NCBI GenBank assembly: GCA_964533735.1
Contig: CAZHMD010000001.1
Location: 310,001 to 374,000, forward strand
Direction of reading: 5' to 3'
Length of the DNA stretch: 64,000 nt
DNA from: UBA6107 sp964533735
Lineage (GTDB): Bacteria; Chloroflexota; Anaerolineae; Anaerolineales; Anaerolineaceae
The translations under genes were made by a program, and so were the position numbers. Positions 7,889-16,769 of this stretch are shown here, piece after piece (the stretch's first letter is position 1; each line of letters begins with the position of its first letter). The notes under the pieces are model-generated. The model was not told the origin of the DNA. It saw nothing but the letters and a program-made list of their open reading frames with translations, and made no database searches.

Positions 7889-9019
7889 TTAAATTTTTCG
7901 GTGGTAAACCCTGTGGTTCTTGTAGGGTTGCCCTCCCACGCTGATTAAATCTTTCCGCATTTGGACCGCGGTTTCTGCGACCTGGGTTAATTCACCGTGA
8001 ATGAAGCCAAAATCCTTCATGGTCTTTTCCATTTCGTAATACATTAACGCATTACCGCCTCTTCCGTGATATTCGGGTAAAACTCCCGCACCATTTAATG
8101 AAACCCACTTTGTTCGTTTCATCTCAAGCATGATGTCAATGATTGCTGTTGGAGTAATTTTCCCGTGATGGCGCTGGAGTGCGCTCGTAATATCAGGAAA
8201 GGCTAATAGAAAGCCAACAATTTCATCATTGTGGGTGATTATTTTTATCAATCTGTGGTCAATCACTTGCATCAAGTTTTTTACTAATAAATCGATTTCG
8301 TTTTGAGAAAGGGGGTAATACTCCCAGTTATTTACGAATGTCTTATTATAGGCAATGCCAATCTTGTCAGCCCAATCCCGTATCATTATACGTTTGCTTT
8401 TAAAACTATGAACCACGAAAGTGCCGCGCTCTTTTACACGCCTGGCAACTTCCTTCACTCTCTCAGGTACTGTGAAATGATCGTGATGCAGGTAACAAGA
8501 TACAAAATCCACCTCTTTTTCAAATCCTAAGGTTTCCAGTAATTTTGAGTAATAGGCAAAGTTGTAGTTCATCATGGTCATCATTTGGCGGTGTTCCTGA
8601 CCCTCATATAGGATCCCGTAACCATCAAATGCAGATAATCCCTTTGGACCAACAATATCTTCCAGGTTGCGTTCTTTACACCAATCAAATGCCTGCTCAA
8701 ACAATTTGTTCGCAACACCCTGGTCATCCACGCAATCAAACAAGTAAAACTGTGCTTTCTTCACTTGATGATATTCATTGAAAGGATTATTAACGAACGC
8801 GCCTAACCGACCTACTATCTTTCCATCTTGCTTGGCAACCCAGAAGTTACCGTCGGAGTGCTCATAAAATGGATGCTTTTGTTTGTTCAACATTAATTTG
8901 ATATCACCATAGAATGGAGGGCAAAACTGTTTTACTCCTTTGTACAGATCATATTGAAATTGGACAAAGGCATTTACCTGGGATTTAGAATTCAAATCAA
9001 CGTTTTCTATTGAAATCAT
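7889..9019 (-). CDS. GNAT-fold N-acetyltransferase-like protein (two-domain)
   Basis: A 376-residue protein of unknown substrate. The C-terminal part has the GNAT acetyl-CoA loop 'VLPEYHGRGGNALMYYEM' (around 315-335), with GRGGNA in place of the canonical Q/RxxGxG/A. The N-terminal half looks like a second, degenerate GNAT domain ('FWVAKQDGKIVGRLGAFVN' around 60-78). The conserved block 'DIVGPKGLSAFDGYG' is typical of a poorly described family of ~375-residue proteins. A ribosome site GGAGAGG lies before the ATG. Divergent from murA, with 151 nt between. Confidence 0.7.
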   Translation of the reverse strand: MISIENVDLNSKSQVNAFVQFQYDLYKGVKQFCPPFYGDIKLMLNKQKHPFYEHSDGNFWVAKQDGKIVGRLGAFVNNPFNEYHQVKKAQFYLFDCVDDQGVANKLFEQAFDWCKERNLEDIVGPKGLSAFDGYGILYEGQEHRQMMTMMNYNFAYYSKLLETLGFEKEVDFVSCYLHHDHFTVPERVKEVARRVKERGTFVVHSFKSKRIMIRDWADKIGIAYNKTFVNNWEYYPLSQNEIDLLVKNLMQVIDHRLIKIITHNDEIVGFLLAFPDITSALQRHHGKITPTAIIDIMLEMKRTKWVSLNGAGVLPEYHGRGGNALMYYEMEKTMKDFGFIHGELTQVAETAVQMRKDLISVGGQPYKNHRVYHRKI

Positions 9020-9124
9020 TCTTACCTCTCCGTATTGGACAAATTAATATAATTTGCAGTATACACTAAATCCCCTAATTGAATTTGGACGTAAAGATAA
9101 TCTTCAGTACTATTAAAGCCTTGT

Positions 9125-9130
9125 TATAAT
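9125..9130 (+). promoter_or_regulatory. -10 element of murA
   Basis: TATAAT lies about 40 nt upstream of the murA ATG, giving a leader of about 35 nt that contains AGGAGA just before the start codon. The -35 is not convincing. Confidence 0.5.
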
Positions 9131-9170
9131 ATTTTAACTTCTCTTTTCACGACTTTATTAGGAGACTATA

Positions 9171-10454
9171 ATGGAGAAATTTTACATCGAAGGTGGTTTT
9201 CCTTTACACGGAGAAATCACTCCTGGAGGGAATAAAAATGCTGCGCTTCCTTTGATGGCAGCCTGCCTTCTTACTTCTGAGCCAGTCATCCTGCGGAACG
9301 TCCCCGATATTCAGGATGTTCACACGATGCGAAAACTATTTATGAGCCTTGGAGTCTTATTTACCGAGATCGATGATCACACCTGGAAAATCCAGGCGAA
9401 AGAACTTCGACCTGCAGAATTGGATCCGGATCTCTGTCGAAAAATCCGTGCCTCGATCCTCCTGGCTGGACCCATGGTGGCTCGATCAGGGCATCTCGAA
9501 TTACCCCCTCCTGGTGGTGATGTTATTGGCCGGCGAAGAGTGGATACACATCTCCTGGCATTGGAAAAACTTGGTGTGCAGATTGATTATGACCGTATGT
9601 TTGAATTCAAGGCATCCAAGTTAATCGGAGCGGATATTCTGCTTGATGAAGCCAGTGTTACAGCAACCGAAAATGCCATAATGGCATGCGTTTTGGCTGA
9701 GGGTGTGTCTACCCTTCGGAATGCTGCCTCCGAGCCGCACGTTCAGGAACTTTGCCATCTCTTGGTTGCCATGGGTGCACAAATTGAAAACACTGGATCA
9801 AATACGCTCATTATCAATGGAGTGAGTTCATTACATGGCGCGGATTTCACCATCGGTCCAGATTATCTTGAAGTGGTCAGTTTTATTGGAGCTGCTGCTG
9901 TAACCCACGGAGAAATTACCATACGAAATGCTGGAAATAAGTATTTGGATATGATTAAGCTGGTGTTTGGAAAACTCGGCGTCACCTGGGAAGAAAGAGG
10001 TGATGACTTATTTATTCCATCAAGTCAGAAATTGGAGATAGAGCCTGACCTTGGTGGTGCAATCCCCACTATCAGTGTCATGCCCTGGCCGGCATTCCCA
10101 ACTGACCTGATGAGTATCGCTATCGTGGTAGCCACACAATCAAGAGGAACAACTCTCTTTCACGATTGGATGTACCCGTCGCGTATGTTCTTTACAGATA
10201 AATTATTAAGTATGGGAGCTCAAATCGTTCTATGCGATCCTCACCGTTGTATTGTTCAAGGACCCAATCAACTTACTGGTGAGAAAATGGAAAGTCCTGA
10301 TATCAGGGCTGGCATGGCGTTGGTCTTGGCAGCGCTTTCTGCAAGAGGTAAATCCACTATACGCAATATCAACCAGATTGACCGGGGATATGAGATGGTG
10401 GAGAAAAAATTAATTAAACTTGGGGCACACATCGAACGCGTAAAAGAAGAATGA
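9171..10454 (+). CDS. murA: UDP-N-acetylglucosamine 1-carboxyvinyltransferase with Asp in place of the fosfomycin-target Cys
   Basis: Catalyses the first committed step of peptidoglycan synthesis, transferring enolpyruvate from PEP to UDP-GlcNAc in the cytoplasm. At 427 residues it is full length. Conserved 'GGNKNAALPLMAA' holds the catalytic Lys22, and 'WPAFPTDLMS' holds the general-base Asp. The active-site loop reads 'PGGDVIGRRRVDTH': Asp117 replaces the Cys that fosfomycin alkylates (C115 in E. coli, in GGCTIGARPVDLH). This is the same exchange seen in the fosfomycin-resistant enzymes of Mycobacterium and Chlamydia. It is monocistronic, with its own promoter and terminator. Confidence 0.96.
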   Translation: MEKFYIEGGFPLHGEITPGGNKNAALPLMAACLLTSEPVILRNVPDIQDVHTMRKLFMSLGVLFTEIDDHTWKIQAKELRPAELDPDLCRKIRASILLAGPMVARSGHLELPPPGGDVIGRRRVDTHLLALEKLGVQIDYDRMFEFKASKLIGADILLDEASVTATENAIMACVLAEGVSTLRNAASEPHVQELCHLLVAMGAQIENTGSNTLIINGVSSLHGADFTIGPDYLEVVSFIGAAAVTHGEITIRNAGNKYLDMIKLVFGKLGVTWEERGDDLFIPSSQKLEIEPDLGGAIPTISVMPWPAFPTDLMSIAIVVATQSRGTTLFHDWMYPSRMFFTDKLLSMGAQIVLCDPHRCIVQGPNQLTGEKMESPDIRAGMALVLAALSARGKSTIRNINQIDRGYEMVEKKLIKLGAHIERVKEE

Positions 10455-10456
10455 TA

Positions 10457-10488
10457 AAAAAAGAGACGTTATCAAACGTCTCTTTTTT
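10457..10488. terminator. Bidirectional terminator between murA and thioredoxin
   Basis: A 14-bp stem, 10457-10470 with 10475-10488, and ATCA loop, ending in a T run on each strand. It lies between the convergent stops at 10454 and 10491. Confidence 0.85.
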
Positions 10489-10490
10489 CT

Positions 10491-10838
10491 TTACTTTACT
10501 TCCTTGACTGTTTCAAGGAATTGGTCTATTACCATCTTTATGTTTTGCTCTGGTAACGCACCTACCTGTTTGTGAACTACTTTACCATTAGCGATGAACA
10601 ACATGGTAGGGATTCCCTGCACGTTGTATTTCATAGCATATTCTGTATTCTCGTCAGTATTTACCTTGGTGACAATAATCTTCCCGGCATATTCCTTGGC
10701 AATCTTATCCAGGATAGGAGCAACCATTTTGCAAGGTACACACCAGGGAGCCCAAAAATCAACAATCACCGGGACGGTGGATTGTAGAACGGTCTTTTCA
10801 AAAGCTGCATCAGTTACATGGATTGGTTCTGTAAACAT
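10491..10838 (-). CDS. trxA: Thioredoxin (CVPC active site)
   Basis: A 115-residue thioredoxin-fold disulfide reductase of the cytoplasm. The active site reads 'FWAPWCVPCKMVAP', with Val-Pro between the Cys residues instead of the standard Gly-Pro, which may shift the redox potential. The cis-Pro loop 'QGIPTMLFI' is present. There is no signal peptide. It has its own TATAAT (minus strand, 10868-10873) and the site GGGAGA, so although it follows the signalling operon it can be transcribed alone. Confidence 0.93.
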   Translation of the reverse strand: MFTEPIHVTDAAFEKTVLQSTVPVIVDFWAPWCVPCKMVAPILDKIAKEYAGKIIVTKVNTDENTEYAMKYNVQGIPTMLFIANGKVVHKQVGALPEQNIKMVIDQFLETVKEVK

Positions 10839-10867
10839 TATCTTCTCCCGTCAATTTGTAATAAATA

Positions 10868-10873
10868 ATTATA
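10868..10873 (-). promoter_or_regulatory. -10 element of the thioredoxin gene
   Basis: The minus strand reads TATAAT about 30 nt before the thioredoxin ATG, in the 76-nt gap after the response-regulator gene. No clear -35. Confidence 0.45.
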
Positions 10874-10914
10874 ATTGGCAAGTATTAACATAGGATAAAC
10901 AAATTCATAGATTA

Positions 10915-11640
10915 TTATTCACGTTTATAATCCACGAAACGATAACCAACGCCCCGTTCAGTTAATATATATATCGGATTAGCGGGGTCTTTTTCCAATT
11001 TTTGCCGTAAATAGTTTACATAGAGCCGAACATAATGAGGTTCGTCACGATATTCATATCCCCACACTTTGGAGAGTATCTGATCGTAAGTTAACACCCA
11101 GCCTGCGTTCATTACCAGGTGGTACAACAATCTGTATTCTGTCGGCCTTAATTTAATCAGTTCCCCGTCCAGCCTGATTTCTCGCCGGCCGAAGTCGATT
11201 TTCAGGTGGTCATCAACATCTATTGTCCCTTCGCCGGTATTTGAAGCCTGCTCAACACGTCTAAGAACCGCCCGGACCCGACTGACCAGTTCTCGCGGAC
11301 TGAACGGCTTTGTTACATAGTCATCTGCTCCTAATTCAAGACCCTTTACCCTGTCTTCTTCTTCGCCTTTTGCAGTCAACATGATCACTGGTACTGTACT
11401 GACTTCTCTTATCAACTGGAGTACTTCAAAACCGTCAATATCAGGCAGCATAACGTCCAATATTACTGCATCCGGCATTTTATCCCGTAAAAGTCCTACC
11501 GCTTGCATACCCTTAAAAGCTTCAATTACCTGGAATCCATCATGCTCTAAATTAAGCCTGATGAAGCGCGCCATACGCTCTTCATCATCGACTACCAGTA
11601 TTTTTTTGTTGCGGAATGCAGCATCACTCATATTACTCAT
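10915..11640 (-). CDS. OmpR/PhoB-family response regulator
   Basis: A two-domain DNA-binding response regulator. The receiver domain (about 12-125) has the acidic pair in 'VVDDEERM', phospho-acceptor Asp62 in 'VILDVMLPDIDGF', the Thr of 'MLTAKG' and the Lys of 'VTKPFSPREL'. The winged-helix domain (about 145-240) ends 'RGVGYRF', as in PhoB/KdpE. No histidine kinase is adjacent. Instead the gene is the last of a chain encoding Ser/Thr kinase, PP2C, VWA and FHA proteins, and overlaps the 82-residue gene by ATGA, so cross-talk with that phospho-system is possible. A start at residue 4 is also possible. Confidence 0.94.
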   Translation of the reverse strand: MSNMSDAAFRNKKILVVDDEERMARFIRLNLEHDGFQVIEAFKGMQAVGLLRDKMPDAVILDVMLPDIDGFEVLQLIREVSTVPVIMLTAKGEEEDRVKGLELGADDYVTKPFSPRELVSRVRAVLRRVEQASNTGEGTIDVDDHLKIDFGRREIRLDGELIKLRPTEYRLLYHLVMNAGWVLTYDQILSKVWGYEYRDEPHYVRLYVNYLRQKLEKDPANPIYILTERGVGYRFVDYKRE

Positions 11641-11885
11641 TCTCTCACAAAACTGATGATCTCTTCTTCTGAACCTGGCAGGATCTCGATAAATGAAATT
11701 CTATTTGTGGGATAAATAGTAGATGTAACATTGGCTTCCAAATATGGCAGGTCTTTACCATCTTTACGCCGTGGGCTTCTAACCAGCATCAGCGTGTCTG
11801 ACATTGAAGGTAACTCGTCGATTTCTCCAAGAACCGGGTCTTCATTCAACATATGGATAATCACCGTTGGCATTTCTTTCTCCAT
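11637..11885 (-). CDS. Small conserved protein of unknown function (82 aa)
   Basis: Not recognised. The 82-residue, acidic-tailed protein is rich in beta-prone stretches ('TVIIHMLNEDPVLGEIDE', 'TLMLVRSPRRKDGKDLPY') and has no Cys, signal peptide or membrane segment. It begins one base after the FHA gene stop and overlaps the response-regulator start by ATGA, so it is clearly translated as part of the operon. The tight coupling on both sides suggests a partner or regulator of the FHA or response-regulator protein. Confidence 0.7.
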   Translation of the reverse strand: MEKEMPTVIIHMLNEDPVLGEIDELPSMSDTLMLVRSPRRKDGKDLPYLEANVTSTIYPTNRISFIEILPGSEEEIISFVRE

Positions 11886-12404
11886 TTACCTGATAATTAG
11901 AATTTGAATCTTTAATTTTCCCAATGCAATAACATCGCCATGGCTAACTGGATAATCGACATGTGGAACGATCTTTTGTCCATTCACCCTCGTCCCATTG
12001 GATGACCCCAGATCAGTAATCACAACCTCCCCTTTTACGATCCTAAGTGCAGCATGCAGCCTGGAGACTCCCAACGTAAAAGCATCAAACGGGGACATAT
12101 CTACATCAGGAAGAATAGGTTGCCCTTCAATCGCCCTGCCAAGCGTGAACTCGACCCGTTCTGCCAAATGAATTACCTGAGCGCTGTCGATAAGATGCAG
12201 GGAGATGCTGGGGATAGTCCCATGGACCACCGCTTTTCGGCTGGGAATCTCAGGTATCTCAGTTGTAGAAACTAAGGTGTCAGTCGTTGTCCTCTGTATT
12301 GACCGAGTATTGAGAATATCGAGAGAGACGAGCTGTGTTCCGCATTCGCTGCAAAACAATGCACCCGGTAGTTCTTTGTGTTGGCAATTAGGACAAAGAA
12401 TCAT
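11886..12404 (-). CDS. Zinc-ribbon and FHA-domain protein
   Basis: A 172-residue phosphothreonine-binding adaptor. Residues 1-25 form a zinc ribbon, CPNC...CSEC, of the kind found at the N-terminus of many signalling proteins. The FHA domain (about 85-170) has the binding signatures 'LGRAIEG', 'VSRLHAALR' and 'DLGSSNGTRVNG'. FHA domains read the phospho-threonines made by Ser/Thr kinases such as the one encoded upstream in the same operon. The gene overlaps the J-VWA gene by ATGA and abuts the 82-residue gene. Confidence 0.9.
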   Translation of the reverse strand: MILCPNCQHKELPGALFCSECGTQLVSLDILNTRSIQRTTTDTLVSTTEIPEIPSRKAVVHGTIPSISLHLIDSAQVIHLAERVEFTLGRAIEGQPILPDVDMSPFDAFTLGVSRLHAALRIVKGEVVITDLGSSNGTRVNGQKIVPHVDYPVSHGDVIALGKLKIQILIIR

Positions 12405-13876
12405 TGTTTCCTCTTTTCAGGTTCAGGTAATTGAAGAAGTGCACGTGTACCATATTTTAGTCTTTTTATTCCATCTTCGCTATAGGTTTGATCCTTTTTA
12501 ATGCTTTCAGCTTCGTTAAGTACTTCTTTAGCAAAAGGAACGTTCCCTTGTCCAATAAGGTGAGTTGCGAGGTATGTCAATCTTCGGACCGCATCTTTGA
12601 TATTTCCTATTTCCACATCCTGGCTCGATTTCTCCTGCATTTGAAGCAAATTAATCTTTGCCAAAGCCTGGATAATTTCCAGAGGAATTGAGAGGTCAGT
12701 AGGTTTTTCGCTTACTTTCAATCGGATTGAGATTTCTTGTTCTGCATATCGATTATTGGCATCGCTCAGAACAAAACGCACTTTTCCGTTTATCAAGTCT
12801 ACCTCTTTCAAGTTCCGAATGGAGGGAGGTAATTCAAATGCAAAAAGGAATGAGGATTTTCTTTCCTTAATGACGTTACCCATCTGGATTGGATCATTTA
12901 TCTGAAGTTGAGAGATTTCTGGCTCGATCCTAAATATATACCTGAGTTGGCAATTTTCGTTTTTTTTGAGTTCCAGATTTGTATTATGCGCAACTGTTGT
13001 CGAAAGAGAGGTTAATGTGATTTGGAGGAATTTTGGTAAGTCAAATAAAGTTCTGACATAATATGCACATCCTCCGGTAATGCCTGTTATTTCATCAAGG
13101 AATTTGTCATTCCACTCGTTTCCAAATCCCAATGCATTTATTTTTATATTTTTTTCAATTGCGTTAATAACCAGATCAATACATTTCTCTTCATCACCAT
13201 AAGTATGTCCGTCGGTCAATAACAACAAATTTGGCAAATAGGTTTTTGTATTTCCTTGCCACAATAGGTCTATACCTGCCTTAAGGCCTTTATAAATTTC
13301 AGTTCCACCGGCTGCAGTAATCGTGTCAATTTTCTCGAATAGAATTTGCTTGTTGGCATTTGTGGTCGGTGCAATTAATATTTCTGCTTTATCGTTAAAT
13401 ATGACAATCGATATCAAATCTATGGGACGTAACGCGGTGATGAACTGCCTTAAATTCTCTCTTACGCTATCCAACCTTTCACCCTTCATGGATGTGGATC
13501 GATCAAGAACGATACAAAGATGATTGGCTGGTGTTAAAAAAGCATCATTTGGCTGGTTGTACTGAATGTCCAATTTTGCATAAACATTCTGTGATTCGCC
13601 GAGAATAGGAATTTCAGATCGGCTGAAAAGCCATTTTAATTCTAGCGGTGGAATGTGAGGATCGTTTACCTCAACTCTCTCATCATATTTTTTTCTTTTT
13701 TCCGCATTCGACAGTACATCATACGCACGTTGGATGACCAGAAATATTTCTGTGTTCTGCTTATCAGGATTTGTATCGGGGTGATACTTTACGGCTAATT
13801 CCAGATAGGCGCGTTTAATTTGTTCGCTGCTCGCAGCCTTCGAAACTCCCAGAACCGAATAAAGATTATCCCCCAT
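12401..13876 (-). CDS. J-domain/VWA-domain fusion protein
   Basis: A 491-residue protein joining a DnaJ-type J domain (about 1-68, with the Hsp70-activating HPD at 32-34) to a von Willebrand factor A domain (about 118-300). The VWA metal site is intact: DRSTS (125-129) and 'LLTDGHTYGD'. The remaining ~190 residues resemble the beta-sandwich and helical tail that follow VWA in TerY/inter-alpha-inhibitor-like proteins. No signal or membrane segment is seen, so it is cytoplasmic. It would recruit DnaK while binding a partner through the VWA metal site. Neighbours encode a PP2C phosphatase upstream and an FHA protein downstream. The fusion is unusual. Confidence 0.85.
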   Translation of the reverse strand: MGDNLYSVLGVSKAASSEQIKRAYLELAVKYHPDTNPDKQNTEIFLVIQRAYDVLSNAEKRKKYDERVEVNDPHIPPLELKWLFSRSEIPILGESQNVYAKLDIQYNQPNDAFLTPANHLCIVLDRSTSMKGERLDSVRENLRQFITALRPIDLISIVIFNDKAEILIAPTTNANKQILFEKIDTITAAGGTEIYKGLKAGIDLLWQGNTKTYLPNLLLLTDGHTYGDEEKCIDLVINAIEKNIKINALGFGNEWNDKFLDEITGITGGCAYYVRTLFDLPKFLQITLTSLSTTVAHNTNLELKKNENCQLRYIFRIEPEISQLQINDPIQMGNVIKERKSSFLFAFELPPSIRNLKEVDLINGKVRFVLSDANNRYAEQEISIRLKVSEKPTDLSIPLEIIQALAKINLLQMQEKSSQDVEIGNIKDAVRRLTYLATHLIGQGNVPFAKEVLNEAESIKKDQTYSEDGIKRLKYGTRALLQLPEPEKRKQ

Positions 13877-13885
13877 CAGTTTTTC

Positions 13886-14791
13886 CTACAATCCGCGTGC
13901 CGTGATAAGGATTGCGCTGATATTATCGGGGCCACCGTTAGCATTTGCAGCACTGATCAATTCATGGCAGGCAATCGTTGGGTCAGAGTTTGAAGTCACA
14001 ATCCTGTATATTTCCTGGTCAGATACAACGCCCCATAATCCATCGCTGCACAACAAAATGGAGCCACCTTTAGGAAACTGAAAAGTTTGAATATCTGCTT
14101 TTATGGGATCATTTTGCCCCAATGCCCGTAAAAGTACGTTTTTTTGTGGGTGGGTCTGTGCTTCCGTCTCCGTGATTTCACCAATTTCAACCATTCGCTG
14201 CACCAAGGAATGATCCTTGGTGATCTTTTGAATGCGGCCATCTGAGTATATAAAATAGCCACGGGAATCTCCAATATGGGCAACTGTAACTTGTTCTCCT
14301 AACATTAATGCGCAAGTAAGTGTCGTTCCGCCACCAGGTGCATATCGAATGACAGCCTTTTGTGCTTCAGTTATTGCATTTTGGAGTGTCTCCTGAATAC
14401 TCTCATCTACCGGATCGTGATGCAGTTCCAAAAATCGCAGGAACACTCGATTGATAAGATACTTAGAAACCACTCGAGCTGCCACACCAGAAGCAATTTC
14501 CCCGTTCTTATGACCTCCCATACCATCAGCAATAATACAGAGTCCAACAGGAAGATCACTAACACCCTCTCCAATCACATTGTTGAAAACCAACAATGAA
14601 TCTTCGTTGTGATCCCGTTGCATCCCAACAGATTGACCTGTACCGATGACGAATTGCGGTGGTTTTAACGGGATCAACTCTTTGGAGACTCCTTCGAGTT
14701 GATCATCGGTTAAAGGAGTGGTATGAATAACCTGTTCTGAAAAGTTTTTAGTGCCCTTTTTACCAAATATCTTCGTAATAAAATCTTGCAT
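13886..14791 (-). CDS. PP2C-family Ser/Thr protein phosphatase
   Basis: A 301-residue metal-dependent phosphatase that reverses Ser/Thr phosphorylation. PP2C motifs run in order: 'RDHNEDSLLV', 'IADGMGGHKNGEIAS', 'AHIGDSRGYF', 'TKDHSLVQRMVEIGEI', 'LLCSDGLWGVV' and 'GPDNISAIL', so all metal-binding Asp residues are kept. A ~45-residue N-terminal extension precedes the domain. The site GAGGG lies before the ATG. It sits 15 nt after the PQQ-kinase gene and 9 nt before the J-VWA gene, and is the obvious antagonist of that kinase. Confidence 0.94.
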   Translation of the reverse strand: MQDFITKIFGKKGTKNFSEQVIHTTPLTDDQLEGVSKELIPLKPPQFVIGTGQSVGMQRDHNEDSLLVFNNVIGEGVSDLPVGLCIIADGMGGHKNGEIASGVAARVVSKYLINRVFLRFLELHHDPVDESIQETLQNAITEAQKAVIRYAPGGGTTLTCALMLGEQVTVAHIGDSRGYFIYSDGRIQKITKDHSLVQRMVEIGEITETEAQTHPQKNVLLRALGQNDPIKADIQTFQFPKGGSILLCSDGLWGVVSDQEIYRIVTSNSDPTIACHELISAANANGGPDNISAILITARGL

Positions 14792-14806
14792 TATCCCTCA
14801 GCCAGT

Positions 14807-16696
14807 CTATGCTATGAATGCATACAGGTTCATATCTGTGGATCCGATGAATACCATATCGTTTATGCCAGTCGGGGTTCCGGTAATCGCCCCACCTGTT
14901 GAATATTTCCAGCGTTGCCGCCCTGTTTTCTGATCAATACAGTAAAAAGATCCATCGGCGGCTCCAAAATATAAACCTTCTTTATAAAAAAATGGGGAAC
15001 CACTTAGCTGGTGGTCACTCTTAAATCGCCAAATTTCTCTGGCACTCGATTTTTCAATACAATACAGAAAACCATCAGCAGAGCCAATGATCACATTATT
15101 CTCAATGCAGATTGGATTTGTTACTGAACCTTTCCCCATTCTGAATCGCCAGATCACCCAACCGGTCCTCGCATCTAGCGCATAAATATTTGAATCCAGC
15201 GAAGCAAAGAAAACGATTCCATCTGTCACAACTGGAGAAGACGTAACCGGACGTTTTGCCCAAAACTTCCATTTAATCGAACCACGGAAATCTGAGCAAA
15301 TGAATTCGTTACCTTCTGTTCCAAAATATATCAGGTCATTCGTTATAAAAGGAGTAGACCTCACCGCGCCTTCAGTATGAATTGACCAGCTTTTTTGATA
15401 GGTGGAAAGGTTTATCGCATAAAAATTGTAATCGTCAGATCCGATAAAAATATGCCCTTCGGCAATCTTAGGTGAACAACGAATTGGTCCGTCAGTTGGA
15501 TAATCCCAGATTAACTTACCTGTGGAGGCTTGAATTGCATATAATTTGCCGTCTTCGCTGCCAAAATAGACGATCCCGTTCGCAACAAGTGGTCTTGAAA
15601 TTACACCCCCGTCAACTGCATGCTTCCATCGGAATTGACCTTTTGCGGCATCAACACAATACAGATTATTGTCGTAAGCGCCAACATAAACATTACCGCC
15701 ATCCACTGTAACTGAACCTCGAATTTCATCTTCGCATTTAAAAGTCCAGAGCGGTTTTACTACTTGTTCATTAGCGACCAATTTCCCCGATGATACTTTT
15801 GAAAGAGCCCCTGTTTTTTGCGCTAAAGCGATTAGAGCAGCTTTCATTTCGGTAACAAACTGAAATCTATCTTCAGGTTTATAGCACAATGCTTTATTGA
15901 TTATCGAATCCAACTCAACCGACACATTTGGGTTGATTCCTCTGATCGGTCTATCGCTAAAAGAGAAGGGAGCCTCCAGGCGTGGATCTCGGCGAGTAAG
16001 TAAATGATGCATCGTAGCGCCTAATGCATAAATATCTGTTTGAAAGGTTGCATCACCGCGGTACTGCTCTGGAGGTGAGTACCCTTCCGTCCCGATCATG
16101 GTTCCTTTTTGGCCGGTCTTAAAAATTTTGGCAATACCAAAATCAACCATCACAACATGATTCTGCTGGTTTATCATCAGGTTTTGAGGTTTAATATCTC
16201 GAAATATGATAGGTTCAGGTTTATGGGTGTGTAAATACTCGAGAACGTCACAAACCTCGATTGCCCAAAGAATAACTTGATCCTCTCGAATTGGATCCAG
16301 TGTGCTTTTTAATATTGCCTCGAGGTCCTTTCCAAAAACCAATTCCAGTACAAGGTACGAACGTTCATCATGGGTGAAAAAATCAAATATCCTGGGAATA
16401 GCAGGATGATTTAGGGTCACCAGAATATTTGCCTCTCGCTCAAAGTTCTTAACAATCGTCTCTCTCACCAGGGGATCCGGGCTTTGGTTAATCATTTCTT
16501 TTACCGCTACCAATTTCACCACGCTCGGGAAATGCAGGTCGCGTGCGCGATAAACTGACCCCATTCCACCAATTCCAATTACATCCTGGATCTGATATCG
16601 GTCTGATACAACGGCTCCAGAAGAAAGCTGAAGATAACCTCCAGATTCGCTATCTAATGGTTGAGTAATGGATTTTGTATCCAGTTCAGCCTCCAA
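14807..16696 (-). CDS. Ser/Thr protein kinase with C-terminal PQQ-repeat beta-propeller
   Basis: A 629-residue Hanks-type kinase. The kinase domain (about 34-290) shows the glycine loop 'IGIGGMGSVY', catalytic Lys66, 'IIFRDIKPQN' with Asp167 (Phe replaces His of HRD), and 'VDFGIAK'. Residues ~315-629 are about eight 40-residue repeats of the type 'G.VYFGS.DG.LYAIDA.TG...W', a PQQ-like propeller. Unlike most bacterial sensor kinases there is no membrane helix between the parts, so the propeller is cytoplasmic. The frame begins at a TTG codon, so the true start is uncertain. First gene of the compact kinase-PP2C-VWA-FHA run, 73 nt after the SH3b gene. Confidence 0.92.
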   Translation of the reverse strand: MEAELDTKSITQPLDSESGGYLQLSSGAVVSDRYQIQDVIGIGGMGSVYRARDLHFPSVVKLVAVKEMINQSPDPLVRETIVKNFEREANILVTLNHPAIPRIFDFFTHDERSYLVLELVFGKDLEAILKSTLDPIREDQVILWAIEVCDVLEYLHTHKPEPIIFRDIKPQNLMINQQNHVVMVDFGIAKIFKTGQKGTMIGTEGYSPPEQYRGDATFQTDIYALGATMHHLLTRRDPRLEAPFSFSDRPIRGINPNVSVELDSIINKALCYKPEDRFQFVTEMKAALIALAQKTGALSKVSSGKLVANEQVVKPLWTFKCEDEIRGSVTVDGGNVYVGAYDNNLYCVDAAKGQFRWKHAVDGGVISRPLVANGIVYFGSEDGKLYAIQASTGKLIWDYPTDGPIRCSPKIAEGHIFIGSDDYNFYAINLSTYQKSWSIHTEGAVRSTPFITNDLIYFGTEGNEFICSDFRGSIKWKFWAKRPVTSSPVVTDGIVFFASLDSNIYALDARTGWVIWRFRMGKGSVTNPICIENNVIIGSADGFLYCIEKSSAREIWRFKSDHQLSGSPFFYKEGLYFGAADGSFYCIDQKTGRQRWKYSTGGAITGTPTGINDMVFIGSTDMNLYAFIA

Positions 16697-16769
16697 TTTA
16701 CATACCGGATTGGGAACGATTCTAAAATTATATCCATCTGTACTCGATAAATCAAATTAATAAAGTACA

